Assembly: GCA_040752635.1 (NCBI GenBank)
Contig: JBFMGS010000029.1
Coordinates: 1-27,498, forward strand
Direction: 5' to 3'
Length of the DNA stretch: 27,498 nt
From: JBFMGS01 sp040752635
GTDB taxonomy: Bacteria; Bacillota; SHA-98; UBA4971
A model generated the notes under the pieces. That model ran no database searches and had not been told where the DNA came from. It saw only the letters and a list, made by a program, of their open reading frames with translations. Numbering within the stretch: the first letter of the stretch is position 1; each line of letters starts with the position of its first letter. This document shows, piece after piece, positions 1 through 8,841 of this stretch. Both the position numbers and the translations under genes were made by a program.

Positions 1-24
1 GTCCGAGGAGGCTGCGGCACAACA

Positions 25-1563
25 ATGGATCGCAGGCGTAAACTCTGCACCGTCGGTATAGACGTCGGCACAACGCACATAAAGGCAGTTATCTTCGATG
101 AAGCCGGGATCGAGGTGGCCAGGTCCGTCGTCAACACGCCTTCGCACGCCGACGGCGCGGGCCAGGTAGTGTGGGACCCGGAGGCCATCTGGGTCAAGGT
201 GGCAGAGGCTGCGCGTGGCGCCATCCAGGCCCTGAACGCCTGCCCCGCTGTCGGCACTTCGGGCAGCACCCCGGAAATCGTGGGCGTCGCCGTCGCAAGC
301 GTCGGCGAGTCCGGGGTCGCCCTCGACCGCGAGGGCCGCCCGCTTTATCCTATAATCGCGTGGTTCGATCCGCGCACCGCTCCCCAGGCCAGGTGGTGGA
401 GCGAGAAGATCGGGCAGGTCAGGACTGTAGCCATCACGGGGCTTTCTGTGAAGACAATATACTCAGCGCTCAAAGTCCTCTGGATGTTCGAGCATGTGGA
501 CGGCCTGCGTGAAGCCATCGATACGTGGTTGCCTGTGTCGGGCTTTGTTTCATTCAGGCTTACAGGCGCGCGCGCCGTGGACTTCTCCCAGGCCTCAAGG
601 ACCTTGCTCTTCGATCAGGCAAAGCTGGCCTGGTCCCAGGAGCTCTTGGCCGCATCCGGCATCCCTTCTCGGATACTGCCGGAGCTTGTCCCCAGCGGGA
701 CACTCGTCGGGCGCGTGACGGCCGAGGCTTCGCGACGAACCGGAATACCCGCCGGGGTGCCGGTCTTCGCCGGCGGCCACGACCACGTGTGCGGAGCGCT
801 GGCGGTAGGCGCCACGAGGCCCGGTGCCGTCCTCGACTCATGCGGCACGGCTGAGAGCATACTGACATCGTGCCCGGACGCCGCCGTGCTGGGAGCCGTC
901 TGCGAGAACGGATTCTCCTTCGGTCATCACGTGGTCGAGGGCATGCACTATGCGATGGGCGGCCTCCTCGCCTCGGGCGGCGCGGTGGAGTGGTTCATGC
1001 GCGAGTTCTGCGGGAGCAGCCCATCCTACGAACGCGTTGTGGACCTGGCGAAGAAGTCAAGGCCCGGCGCGGGAGGGGTCGTGTTCGTGCCGCGCCTTCT
1101 CGGGAGCGGTCCGCCAACACGGGACGAGCGCGCCACCGGGGCTTTCGCGCGCATCAGGCCCAGCGCCACCCTCGCGGATTTCGCCCGGGCCGTCTTCGAA
1201 GGCCTCTGCTTCGAGCTCAAGACGGCGATCAGTGCCATGGAGACAGCCATAGGGCAACGCGTGTCGAGCGTCATCGCCACCGGCGGCGGCGCGAGAAACG
1301 ACCTGTGGCTCTCCATCAAGGCGAGCGTGTTAGGTCTTCCCGTCGAGGTCCCGCAGGTGACGGAGGCGTCTGCGCTGGGCGCCGCGCTGCTCGCAGGCAT
1401 TGGGGCAGGGTTCTATAGGAACGCCGAGGACGCGCTGGCGAAGACCCTGCGTATCGGGCGGCGGGTGTTTCCGGAAGAGTCCCTGCGCGAGACCTACGAG
1501 GACGCTTACACGGTCTACATCACCGTCAGCGATGCGCTCCGACGCGCGGACGCTAATAGCTGA
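25..1563 (+). CDS. FGGY-family carbohydrate kinase (xylulokinase/gluconokinase-like)
   Basis: This 512-aa cytoplasmic kinase phosphorylates a sugar, sugar acid or polyol with ATP; which one cannot be read from the sequence. The N-terminal FGGY domain opens with GIDVGTTHIKAVIFDEAG, the ATP-phosphate loop of the actin-like fold. The FAGGHDHVCGAL segment near residue 250 and the late ATGGGARNDLW motif near residue 420 are the C-terminal-domain signatures. The length is normal for the family. An AGGAGG lies about 13 bases before the ATG, a long spacing, and the frame stays open to the window edge, so the start could lie slightly upstream. The gene is transcribed toward the minus-strand sugar operon and overlaps the end of the GH4 gene by 11 bases. 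Its product probably works in the same or a linked pathway. The family is certain; the substrate is not. Confidence 0.93.
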   Translation: MDRRRKLCTVGIDVGTTHIKAVIFDEAGIEVARSVVNTPSHADGAGQVVWDPEAIWVKVAEAARGAIQALNACPAVGTSGSTPEIVGVAVASVGESGVALDREGRPLYPIIAWFDPRTAPQARWWSEKIGQVRTVAITGLSVKTIYSALKVLWMFEHVDGLREAIDTWLPVSGFVSFRLTGARAVDFSQASRTLLFDQAKLAWSQELLAASGIPSRILPELVPSGTLVGRVTAEASRRTGIPAGVPVFAGGHDHVCGALAVGATRPGAVLDSCGTAESILTSCPDAAVLGAVCENGFSFGHHVVEGMHYAMGGLLASGGAVEWFMREFCGSSPSYERVVDLAKKSRPGAGGVVFVPRLLGSGPPTRDERATGAFARIRPSATLADFARAVFEGLCFELKTAISAMETAIGQRVSSVIATGGGARNDLWLSIKASVLGLPVEVPQVTEASALGAALLAGIGAGFYRNAEDALAKTLRIGRRVFPEESLRETYEDAYTVYITVSDALRRADANS

Positions 1564-2851
1564 AGAACTGCGGCAAGAACTCCGCCTCTGCTGCAAGCAT
1601 CTCGTCAACCATTTGCCTTATCTCCCGTAATGAGCACACCGACGCGGTGAGGGGGTCAAGCATTACTGCGTGAATCGCTGCTTCCCGGTCTCCGTGAAGG
1701 GCTGCTTTCACCGCAAGTTCCTGGACGGAGACATTGCTCCTGTTCAGAGCGGCGCACTGAGGGGGAAGCTCACCAACGTAGCATGGATGTATGCCGTTCC
1801 TGTCCACCAGGCAGGGAACCTCGACGCAGCACCCTTGAGGAAGGTTCGTGACAAGCCCAGCGTTCTTCGTGTTCCCGTTTATCGTCGCAGGTTCTCCCGT
1901 CTCCATAGCGCGGATTATCGACGAGGCGTATTCGTGCGTTCGCTTCAGCTCTATCCTGTCTCGCCCTTCTATCTCGCGTCTTACCTGTTCAAAATGAGAC
2001 GCAGGGTGTTTGCTATAGACGTCGCGATAGTAGTGGCCGACAGGTCCCCCGAACTCCTCCAGAAGGTCAGCCCGTTTTCTGAAGTACGGGACATACTCGG
2101 ACATGTGATAGCTCGATTCGGTAACAAAGTAGCCGAACTGCTTCATGATCTCGAACCGGACTGGATCTTTGGCAAAGACCTCCGGGTCTTGCATCTTTTC
2201 GAACAGCAACGGATACGCGTCTTTTCCCTTCCAGGCGAACCGAAGGAACCAAGCCATGTGGTTTATGCCCGCAACCCAGTGGCTCGTTTCGGGAGAGACA
2301 GCTCCAATGTAGCGGGCAAGCTGTTCAGCCGTGGATTGAACGCTATGGCACAAACCCACGTTCTTTACGGCGGTAGCTTCGTTTACGGCCCAGCAGATAA
2401 TAGCCATGGGATTGCTGTAGTTCATGAGCAACGCGTCGGGGCAAAGCTCCTCCATATCCCGGCATATCTCCAGGATCGCCGGAACAAGCCTGAGGCCCTT
2501 GAACACGCCGCCGGGCCCGAGCGTGTCGCCTATGCACTGTTTGACGCCGAATTGCTCGGGAATCTCGTTGTCGTGCCTGATCGCTTCGAGGCCGCCCACG
2601 TTTATCATGACTATGACGTAGGCCGCGCCGCGCAAAGCTTCCCTGCGGTCAAGCGTGGCCTGAACCTCGAAACAACTGCCTTCTTGCTCGACGATCCTCC
2701 GGGCAAGAGCAGCGACAAGTCGCAGGCGTTCTTCGTCCACGTCCATGAGCGAAATGGTAGAGCCGAATAGCTCGGGCAACGTCAGGATGTCTCCCAGCAG
2801 GTTCTTTGCGAATACGACGCTTCCCGCCCCTATCATAGCGATTTTCGCCAC
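1553..2851 (-). CDS. Glycoside hydrolase family 4 (alpha-galactosidase/alpha-glucuronidase-like)
   Basis: This is a GH4 enzyme of about 432 aa. The family cleaves glycosides by an NAD+- and Mn2+-dependent oxidation-elimination mechanism in the cytoplasm. The N-terminal Rossmann loop KIAMIGAGSVVFAKNLLGD, the NYSNPMAI segment, the GLCHSVQ motif (family metal-ligand Cys) and GINHMAW (family metal-ligand His) are all present. The MelA-like CHSVQ form favours an unphosphorylated substrate such as an alpha-galactoside or alpha-glucuronide over a 6-phosphoglycoside, by family inference. The start at 2851 is a GTG six bases after GGGGAGGG; an in-frame ATG at 2857 almost touches that Shine-Dalgarno and is less likely. 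It is the last gene of the minus-strand series, 93 bases after the PfkB kinase. Its stop lies inside the end of the convergent FGGY gene. Confidence 0.92.
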   Translation of the reverse strand: MAKIAMIGAGSVVFAKNLLGDILTLPELFGSTISLMDVDEERLRLVAALARRIVEQEGSCFEVQATLDRREALRGAAYVIVMINVGGLEAIRHDNEIPEQFGVKQCIGDTLGPGGVFKGLRLVPAILEICRDMEELCPDALLMNYSNPMAIICWAVNEATAVKNVGLCHSVQSTAEQLARYIGAVSPETSHWVAGINHMAWFLRFAWKGKDAYPLLFEKMQDPEVFAKDPVRFEIMKQFGYFVTESSYHMSEYVPYFRKRADLLEEFGGPVGHYYRDVYSKHPASHFEQVRREIEGRDRIELKRTHEYASSIIRAMETGEPATINGNTKNAGLVTNLPQGCCVEVPCLVDRNGIHPCYVGELPPQCAALNRSNVSVQELAVKAALHGDREAAIHAVMLDPLTASVCSLREIRQMVDEMLAAEAEFLPQFFSY

Positions 2852-2944
2852 CCACATCCCTCCCCACAGAAAGGGCGCTCTGAGCCCTGTTTTACAAGTT
2901 CGGATCTCCTTCGGTTTCCTCGCCGCGGGGCTTCTCTTGCTCAG

Positions 2945-3886
2945 TCATCCCCGCGGTTCCTGGTTCTTTGTCATAAATCGCTCCACATCGGTAAGGCTCT
3001 CGAAGCCGCCGGTTCCTCCCACGCTAGAGGCGGATAGGGCCCCGCATGCATTGGCGAAGGTCAGCGCCTGAAGAAGGTCCTTCCCCTTCAGGAAGCCGTA
3101 AATGAACCCGGCGTCAAATGAATCGCCTGCGCCGGTGGTGTCTACCGGGACTATTGAGTAAGGCGGGACTCTGACCTCTCTTTCCCCCTGCCTTGCAACT
3201 GCCCCGCCCGGCCCCAGTTTCACAACCACCGTAGCAGCCGGGGACATCCACTCCCCTATGGCAGACAGGCCCTCGTCCCATGTCGGCCGGCGTGTGATAC
3301 GGCAGAGCTCTGGCTCGTTCGGAAGGAAGATGTCGACGTGTTCAAGCGCTTGAGAGATGTCATCGTCCCATGTTTCAGTCGGGTCCCATCCTGTGTCCAG
3401 GGAGATGGAAAGCCCTCTCCCCTTTGCAGCTTCAAAGAGCGCAGGCACATCGACCCTGAGCTTTTTCTGCAGGTAATACGAAGACAGGTGGAGATGCGAT
3501 CCCCTGAGTATGTAGTCCAGGTCGAGGTCTGAGAGTTGCAGTTCGCCGATGGAGCCCGGGTAGGTGACCAGAAGCCTGTCCCTGGGATAGGACAGCGAAA
3601 CTGTGACCCCCGTCCGGATGGAAGCATCCACCGTGATCCTCGCTGTGTCTACGCGATACCTTGAGAGGAACTCCACGCAGGACGCGCCGAAAACGTCATC
3701 CCCCACCTTGCCGGCGAAACCCACCTGCAATCCCAGTTTCGAGAGGGTCACCGCACATATGGCCCCCGAGCCGCCAAGGGTGAAAGAGAAGCTCTGGGCA
3801 AGTTGTTCCACTCCCAGCCTGGGTGATCTGGCAAGACCTGTGAAGATGAGATCCGGGTTCAGTTCTCCGACAACTACCACGTCCAT
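2945..3886 (-). CDS. PfkB-family (ribokinase-type) sugar kinase
   Basis: This 313-aa PfkB-family kinase transfers phosphate from ATP to a sugar or sugar phosphate in the cytoplasm. The N-terminal substrate-side signature GGSGAICAVTLSKLG (near residue 38) and the C-terminal DTTGAGDSFDAGF (near residue 248) are both intact. The latter carries the anion-hole GAGD with its catalytic Asp. The length is typical. The ATG at 3886 has AGGAG about nine bases upstream. It sits between the DUF6259-like gene and the GH4 gene, all on the minus strand with gaps under 100 bases, so co-transcription is likely. The context fits phosphorylation of a monosaccharide, or of a sugar-6-phosphate from the SIS-domain enzyme. 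The substrate cannot be assigned. Confidence 0.92.
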   Translation of the reverse strand: MDVVVVGELNPDLIFTGLARSPRLGVEQLAQSFSFTLGGSGAICAVTLSKLGLQVGFAGKVGDDVFGASCVEFLSRYRVDTARITVDASIRTGVTVSLSYPRDRLLVTYPGSIGELQLSDLDLDYILRGSHLHLSSYYLQKKLRVDVPALFEAAKGRGLSISLDTGWDPTETWDDDISQALEHVDIFLPNEPELCRITRRPTWDEGLSAIGEWMSPAATVVVKLGPGGAVARQGEREVRVPPYSIVPVDTTGAGDSFDAGFIYGFLKGKDLLQALTFANACGALSASSVGGTGGFESLTDVERFMTKNQEPRG

Positions 3887-3961
3887 ACGGATTCTCTCCT
3901 TCGTCCTTCAAGCAGGCACTCGCTCCGGTGCCCTGAAACCGAGATGAGGTTTTCGCCGTCG

Positions 3962-6133
3962 CTAACCGCGGCAGCTGACAACCCTGATGGCGGCAAGCGA
4001 CGTACCAGGCACAGGAACGCAGATGTCGTTCGCACCGGTTGAAAAGCCCCAGGCCTCGAACTTGCCACCGAGGGCCATCGCCTCAACCTTTTTCACGCGT
4101 TCTGGAGGCACATCAACGGTAACCATGAGATCATCGCGAACCTCCGGGATCGGACCGTCCTGGGTGATCTCAACCCCCCTTGCTGACAGGATGAGATCCA
4201 CCCTGCTTCCGTCGCGGTGACCCTCCCAGTGAGTCGCGCGGATGCGCGGGTCGAACCTGATTCCTTCGTCGTCCACGAAGGTCAGCGTGGAGATGTCGCG
4301 GGCGCATGCCTTTCGAATCTTCAACACCTGCCGCAGGTAGTCTCTCAGTTCCTCGTCCTCGGAACCGAACCGGTCTCCCAGCTCCGCCCAGAATATACTC
4401 CCGATGAGCAGCGCCCGCTCGACGTCTTTGTAGAACCACCTGTGCCGCTCGTCCTTGACGGGAATCCGCCTGGGGTTCACCATGTTCACCTGGAGGTACG
4501 CGGGGAACGTATACTTGTACACGTTGAAGAACTCGTCGTAGAACTCGCCATTCCAGGTCAGATTGGCGAAGACATACTGCCCGTATATGTCGCCGCAGTT
4601 TTCTATCATTATGAAGGCATCAGGCCTCTCGCTCCTAATGGCACCGAGAACCTTCCTGAGCATCTCGAGATAACCCCGGTTGAACGTGCCGTGGTGCTCG
4701 TGGTGGTGATGGGGATCGTAACACGGATAGGGAGTCGCAGATCCCAACTGATCTAGGTATATCCCGCGGGCGCCGTACCACCTGACCATGCACGTAGCAT
4801 AGTCAAGTACCCGTCTTTGCCACGCCTCACATGAAGGGCAGCACACCGAGAAACTCCGGGGGCCATACGTCTCCTTGACCCACCGACCGTTTTCGTCTTT
4901 CAAGGCCCAGGCTAGCCCCAGCGTCGGGAAATAGTCAGAAAGGACGTCAAATATGCGCGCGTTGATGTAGAAAGTCACCATCCCGCCGTTCGCGTTGACA
5001 TAGCGCACCCCGCGCTCCAGCTCCAAGGGAGTGCCGAGCTCCATGTCAGGGAAATACTCGGGGTAGTTGTTATCGAATCCCCGCCGGTTCCAGCCTGCGA
5101 TGAAGAGGTGACTGATTCCCTCGCGCTTTGCTTTCTCATACATGTCCGGGATTTCCGCAAACGTGTGCAGCACCTGCTCATCGCGGCGGAAATCGTATCG
5201 CGGGCAGAGGGCCGACTGTTCCTTCAGGTCCTCGGGCAGATCCGGATAGGACCTTCCTTTCTCGAACCAGGAGCGGTACCTCCTCGCCGCCCAGTGCCAG
5301 TCGCCCTGGTGTATTGCCACCGCATACGGCTTCGAATTCCAGGTTGCACCGGGCGGGATTGCCACATACTTCCTGAAAGAAAACCCGATCCAGGGATCGT
5401 CGGGCCCACCCACCTCAACTCTCACCCCGGTGAGCAGGTTGTCGTCGTCATACGAAGCCAGGTAGAGACCTCCAGACCCGTCATAGTAGTCCATCCACAT
5501 CATGGACGCGAGCCCGCAGTAGTTGATCTCCCTGAAGAACACCCCGTCCTCCATCTCGGTTTGAGCCCTCCAAAAGGCCCGGTACCGGGCGGAGGCATAT
5601 TCCCTGATCGGGTTCTTGGTTCTTTCTCCTGCATGGTGCGGGTAGATTATCCAGTCGTCCTCGTGGGACTCGCCGATCCAGACGCCGGTTATGCACGGGA
5701 AGAGGACCTCGATGATCTTCAGGTTCGCCGCCCCGTTCGCAACGTGTAGGCGCCAGATCGCTTCCTCGTCATCCGGTCTGACCTCGACGATCATATCGAC
5801 TGCAACCGGCCACCTGTCCGAGCCGTCAACGAGCGAGTCGAAGCTGACGGTGAGGACCTCGCGTTGCCCTCCGCTCTGGTCGCCGTGTTGCCGCTCACGC
5901 CCCTCCCGGTCCAGCTTGAACGATGCGACCTGTGCAGGAACCAGCGTCCGCTTTCTGTTGTTGTAGTCCAGGTAAGTGAGGACGAAGGGCACGCTCTTTC
6001 CGACGCCGCTTCTCTTTATGTAGTTGTCGCCCGTGCGCTTGTTCAGAAGCTCAAGAAGTGCCCCGGTTGCAGGGTCAAGAGCGATCCGAAGGTGCTCATT
6101 CTCCACAGAGCATCCGTAATAGGTATCCGACAT
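3962..6133 (-). CDS. DUF6259-like putative glycoside hydrolase (TIM-barrel)
   Basis: This is a 723-aa protein without signal peptide or membrane helix, so probably cytoplasmic. The first ~270 residues look like a beta-sandwich of the type preceding the catalytic barrel in large glycosidases. The middle contains barrel-like strands ending in acidic residues: GIYLDQLG (Asp461), followed by a His-rich loop, and IMIENCGD (Glu511). These two acids are candidate nucleophile and acid/base, by analogy with GH36/GH101-type barrels; that is inference. I recognise the general layout as DUF6259-like but cannot confirm it. It lies between the ABC permeases and the PfkB kinase, which supports a role in cleaving the imported glycoside. 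AAGGGTGG lies six bases before the ATG. The 175 bases between it and the permease stop hold nothing recognisable. Confidence 0.75.
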   Translation of the reverse strand: MSDTYYGCSVENEHLRIALDPATGALLELLNKRTGDNYIKRSGVGKSVPFVLTYLDYNNRKRTLVPAQVASFKLDREGRERQHGDQSGGQREVLTVSFDSLVDGSDRWPVAVDMIVEVRPDDEEAIWRLHVANGAANLKIIEVLFPCITGVWIGESHEDDWIIYPHHAGERTKNPIREYASARYRAFWRAQTEMEDGVFFREINYCGLASMMWMDYYDGSGGLYLASYDDDNLLTGVRVEVGGPDDPWIGFSFRKYVAIPPGATWNSKPYAVAIHQGDWHWAARRYRSWFEKGRSYPDLPEDLKEQSALCPRYDFRRDEQVLHTFAEIPDMYEKAKREGISHLFIAGWNRRGFDNNYPEYFPDMELGTPLELERGVRYVNANGGMVTFYINARIFDVLSDYFPTLGLAWALKDENGRWVKETYGPRSFSVCCPSCEAWQRRVLDYATCMVRWYGARGIYLDQLGSATPYPCYDPHHHHEHHGTFNRGYLEMLRKVLGAIRSERPDAFIMIENCGDIYGQYVFANLTWNGEFYDEFFNVYKYTFPAYLQVNMVNPRRIPVKDERHRWFYKDVERALLIGSIFWAELGDRFGSEDEELRDYLRQVLKIRKACARDISTLTFVDDEGIRFDPRIRATHWEGHRDGSRVDLILSARGVEITQDGPIPEVRDDLMVTVDVPPERVKKVEAMALGGKFEAWGFSTGANDICVPVPGTSLAAIRVVSCRG

Positions 6134-6308
6134 CTCCTACCACCCTTACGTATAGCGAGTTGTAATCGTCCAGACGTATCAGGCCCTCGACGGCAACGTC
6201 CGGCGGGTGCCGCAGCACCCACAGCGTGGCGCATTCGATCTTCACAGGCCGTTCCCCCGTTCTCTGCCGCACGGCATCGAAACCAGGTCTCCTCCTCCCC
6301 TGGCGCCT

Positions 6309-7393
6309 TTAGCCCTTCAGCCCCGTTATCACCACGCCCTGCACGAAGTAGCGCTGGGCGAAATAGAAGTTGACAAGGAGAGGAAGCATTACTATGAGGG
6401 ATGCCGCCATGATGTACTGATACTGCGCCGTGTACTGGTTCTTGAAAAGGTTCAGGCCCAGGGCAAGCGTGAACTTCTCGGTCGAGTTCAGGTATATGAG
6501 GGGGCCCATGAAGTCGTTCCAGTGCCCCTGGAAGCCGAAGATGGCAACTATGCCCAGAGCCGGTTTGGCAAGCGGCATTATGATGCGCCACCAGATCCCG
6601 GCCGTGGTGCACCCATCAATGCGGGCGGCGTCGTCCAGCTCGACCGGGATCGTCATATAGAACTGGCGCAGAAGGAAGACCAGNNNNNNNNNNNNNNNNN
6701 NNNNNNNNNNNNNNNNNNNNNNNNNNNNNNNNNNNNNNNNNNNNNNNNNNNNNNNNNNNNNNNNNNNNNNNNNNNNNNNNNNNGAGCCGGTTTGGCAAGC
6801 GGCATTATGATGCGCCACCAGATCCCGGCCGTGGTGCACCCATCAATGCGGGCGGCGTCGTCCAGCTCGACCGGGATCGTCATATAGAACTGGCGCAGAA
6901 GGAAGACCAGGAATGCCCCTCCGCCGAAATAGTCGGGTACTATCAGGGGTTTGAAGGTATCGATCCACCCCAGCGTCCGGAAGAGAATGAACTTCGGAAT
7001 GAGGGTGACCTCGTACGGGAGCATCAGCGTACTCAGAAGGATTACAAAGACCACGTCGCGCCCGGGCCAGCGTAGCCGGGCGAAACTGAATGCAACCAGG
7101 GATGCGCTGAGAACCTGTCCGAAGAGGCTGGTGAAAGTGATTATGCAGGTATTCTTCAGGAACGTGAAAAACGGCACCATGGTCAGGGCGTCCGCATAGT
7201 TCCTCCAGACCACCGGGCGCGGGATCCACTGGGGCGGGTAGATGAACAGGCTGCCCCACTCCTTGAGCGACGTAGACACCATCCAGAAAAACGGGATCAG
7301 GATGAGGACCGCACCCAAAGACAGCAAGAGGTAGCTCGAGCTCTGCTGTGCAAGGGCAAGCAACTGCTTTCTCCGGCGAAATCTGCATCGCAT
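6309..7393 (-). CDS. CUT1 ABC sugar permease, second subunit (MalG-like), split by a false gap
   Basis: This inner-membrane permease belongs to a carbohydrate ABC importer. As written, the gene is split by 100 N flanked by duplicated sequence. Removing 227 bases (one 127-base copy plus the N run) gives an uninterrupted frame of 285 aa, a normal length. The rebuilt protein has an N-terminal helix (LLLSLGAVLILIPFFWMV), the CUT1 core helices, and the EAA loop ELDDAARIDGC..IIMPLAKPAL that contacts the ATPase. The ATG at 7393 has no close ribosome site. A TTG at 7363 (codon 11) sits about seven bases after GGAG and may be the true start. It follows permease 1 by 125 bases on the same strand. The ATPase is not in the window; a shared MsmK-type ATPase elsewhere is the usual solution. 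Confidence 0.9.
6557..6910. repeat. 127-bp identical direct repeat flanking the N run (contig-end overlap)
   Basis: Bases 6557-6683 and 6784-6910 are identical over 127 positions and both lie inside the permease gene, ending or starting exactly at the N run. Collapsing them restores the reading frame across the EAA loop. The simplest reading is an unmerged contig overlap and not a biological duplication. Confidence 0.93.
6684..6783. other. Run of 100 N (assembly gap)
   Basis: Exactly 100 undefined bases, the conventional scaffolding placeholder. Both flanks carry the same 127 bases, so the two contigs overlap and no sequence is likely to be missing here. Confidence 0.97.
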
Positions 7394-7464
7394 TGCATAA
7401 ACGTGTCGCTCATTTACTCCAACTGAAACGCCGTCCGTATTGCATACCTCCTCCAGACAAACCT

Positions 7465-7490
7465 GCTCAACATCTCAGCTCAACATCTCA
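7465..7490. repeat. Tandem 13-bp repeat, two copies
   Basis: The unit GCTCAACATCTCA occurs twice in a row in the 125-base spacer between the two permease genes. No function is evident. Confidence 0.7.
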
Positions 7491-7518
7491 ACGCCTTAAC
7501 ATCGAGGCCGCACGCGCG

Positions 7519-8463
7519 TCACGCTCTCGGACGCCCTTCGTAGTACACCCAGGCCGGCGACGATTTGAAGACAAGAAGCGTCAGAGCCAGTATGTATAGG
7601 AATAGGAACCACGCTAGGGCCGACGCGTAACCCATCTTGAAATCCGTAAACGCGCTTGTGTATATATGGAGACCGTAGAAATGCGTCGCATAGTTGGGTC
7701 CTCCACCGGTCATGACATAAGCCTCGGTAAACACTCGGAGCGCCGAAATGATGCCCTGCACAAGGTTGAAGAACAGAACCGGCGACATGAGCGGCAGGGT
7801 TATCCTGGTGAGCTTCGCGAGTGGCCCTGCGCCGTCGATCTCAGCAGCTTCGTAAAGCTCCGTGGGGATTCCCTGCAGGCCGCCAAGGCAGATCAACATG
7901 CCGCCTCCCACGCCCCAGAGGCTCATAATGACCAGGGCGGGCAGGGCCCATGCTTCGGAAAACAGCCACGCCGGCCCCTTGATGCGGAAGAGTTTCCAGA
8001 GGACCACGTTGAGCAGGCCGAAATCGGGAGCGAAGATCCACATCCACAGGAGAGCAACCGCTACGCCCGACAGGACGGAAGGCAGGTAGTAGATGGTCCG
8101 GAACAGGTATATGCCCGGCAGCTTCTGGTTCATCAACAACGCGATCGCCAGTCCGAACGCGAGACCCAGGGGTACCCTGAACAGCGCATACAGCGTGGTT
8201 ACTTTGAGGGAGTGCCAGAAGAGTCGGTCGCCTGTGAACATCTTTACGTAGTTGGCGAGACCCACCCACTTTGGGGGGGTGAGAAGATCCCATTTCATCA
8301 AGCTCAGGATGGCCGAGGCAACCATCGGGCCCAGCGTCCAGAGAAGCATGCCAAGGATTATCGGCATGGCGAGCACCCATCCCCAGATGGCCTCCTGCGT
8401 TCTCAGGGAAAGGCGAAGCACAGGCCCCTCGCGCACTTTCCCCCTGCTTTTCTCCTTGCTCAT
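7519..8463 (-). CDS. CUT1 ABC sugar permease, first subunit (MalF/UgpA-like)
   Basis: This 314-aa inner-membrane permease is the first membrane subunit of the sugar importer. The frame is open to 8685, but the start at 8463 is chosen because AAGGA lies about six bases upstream. The protein then begins MSKEKSRGK, a short basic cytoplasmic tail followed by the first helix (WGWVLAMPIILGMLLWTL). The upstream extension is Arg/Pro-rich and unlike any permease. The EAA loop ELYEAAEIDGAGPLAKL..ITLPL is intact. It forms a heterodimer with the second permease and receives sugar from the binding protein encoded upstream. A 378-base untranslated stretch with a large inverted repeat separates it from the binding-protein gene. 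Confidence 0.93.
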   Translation of the reverse strand: MSKEKSRGKVREGPVLRLSLRTQEAIWGWVLAMPIILGMLLWTLGPMVASAILSLMKWDLLTPPKWVGLANYVKMFTGDRLFWHSLKVTTLYALFRVPLGLAFGLAIALLMNQKLPGIYLFRTIYYLPSVLSGVAVALLWMWIFAPDFGLLNVVLWKLFRIKGPAWLFSEAWALPALVIMSLWGVGGGMLICLGGLQGIPTELYEAAEIDGAGPLAKLTRITLPLMSPVLFFNLVQGIISALRVFTEAYVMTGGGPNYATHFYGLHIYTSAFTDFKMGYASALAWFLFLYILALTLLVFKSSPAWVYYEGRPRA

Positions 8464-8656
8464 AGCTGTCCTTGTCTGCATTCGGCAGCGACTCACCCGG
8501 CTATGCCCTCCCACGAAAAAGGATATCGATGCCCGCACCTGGCCTTCGCGGGTCATGTTCTCAACCGGCCGCCTTCCCTTTCTCCGACTGACCGCGGGCC
8601 CGTCCCGAGTTCGGTCGGGCTCCATCGGCGTGGCCTGAGCTGGGCCGCACAGGCAG

Positions 8657-8767
8657 GGTTCGCAGGTTCTCTCGGACAAACGCAACTCCCCCGGCCTCTT
8701 GGAAGCGACCGTCTACGACCAGGGTTGAGGAACGAGAGGCAGCCGCGCCTCGGAGAACCTGCGAACC
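8657..8767 (-). terminator. Large stem-loop between binding-protein and permease genes (attenuator or mRNA stabiliser candidate)
   Basis: The 378 bases between the permease start (8463) and the binding-protein stop (8842) hold no credible gene. They do hold a perfect 15-bp inverted repeat: GGTTCGCAGGTTCTC at 8657-8671 and its complement at 8753-8767. Inside the 81-base loop is a smaller GCCTCT/AGAGGC stem. There is no T-tract, so a simple intrinsic terminator is unlikely. Stem-loops in this place, as in malE-malF, often raise binding-protein expression over permease by protecting the upstream mRNA. That role is inferred from position. Confidence 0.55.
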
Positions 8768-8841
8768 ACTACGACCGAGCAATAGAAGCGAGCCCGCGTT
8801 TGCGAGATTGCTTCGGCACTCTGCGCGTTTCAAGGCAAGAG

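Noticed and set aside
1670..2770. A 366-codon plus-strand frame
   Set aside because: It is antisense to the GH4 gene and has no recognisable motif.
6557..6910. A transposon insertion or tandem gene duplication in the permease
   Set aside because: The repeat copies are identical and end exactly at a 100-N placeholder, which fits an unmerged contig overlap better than a biological event.
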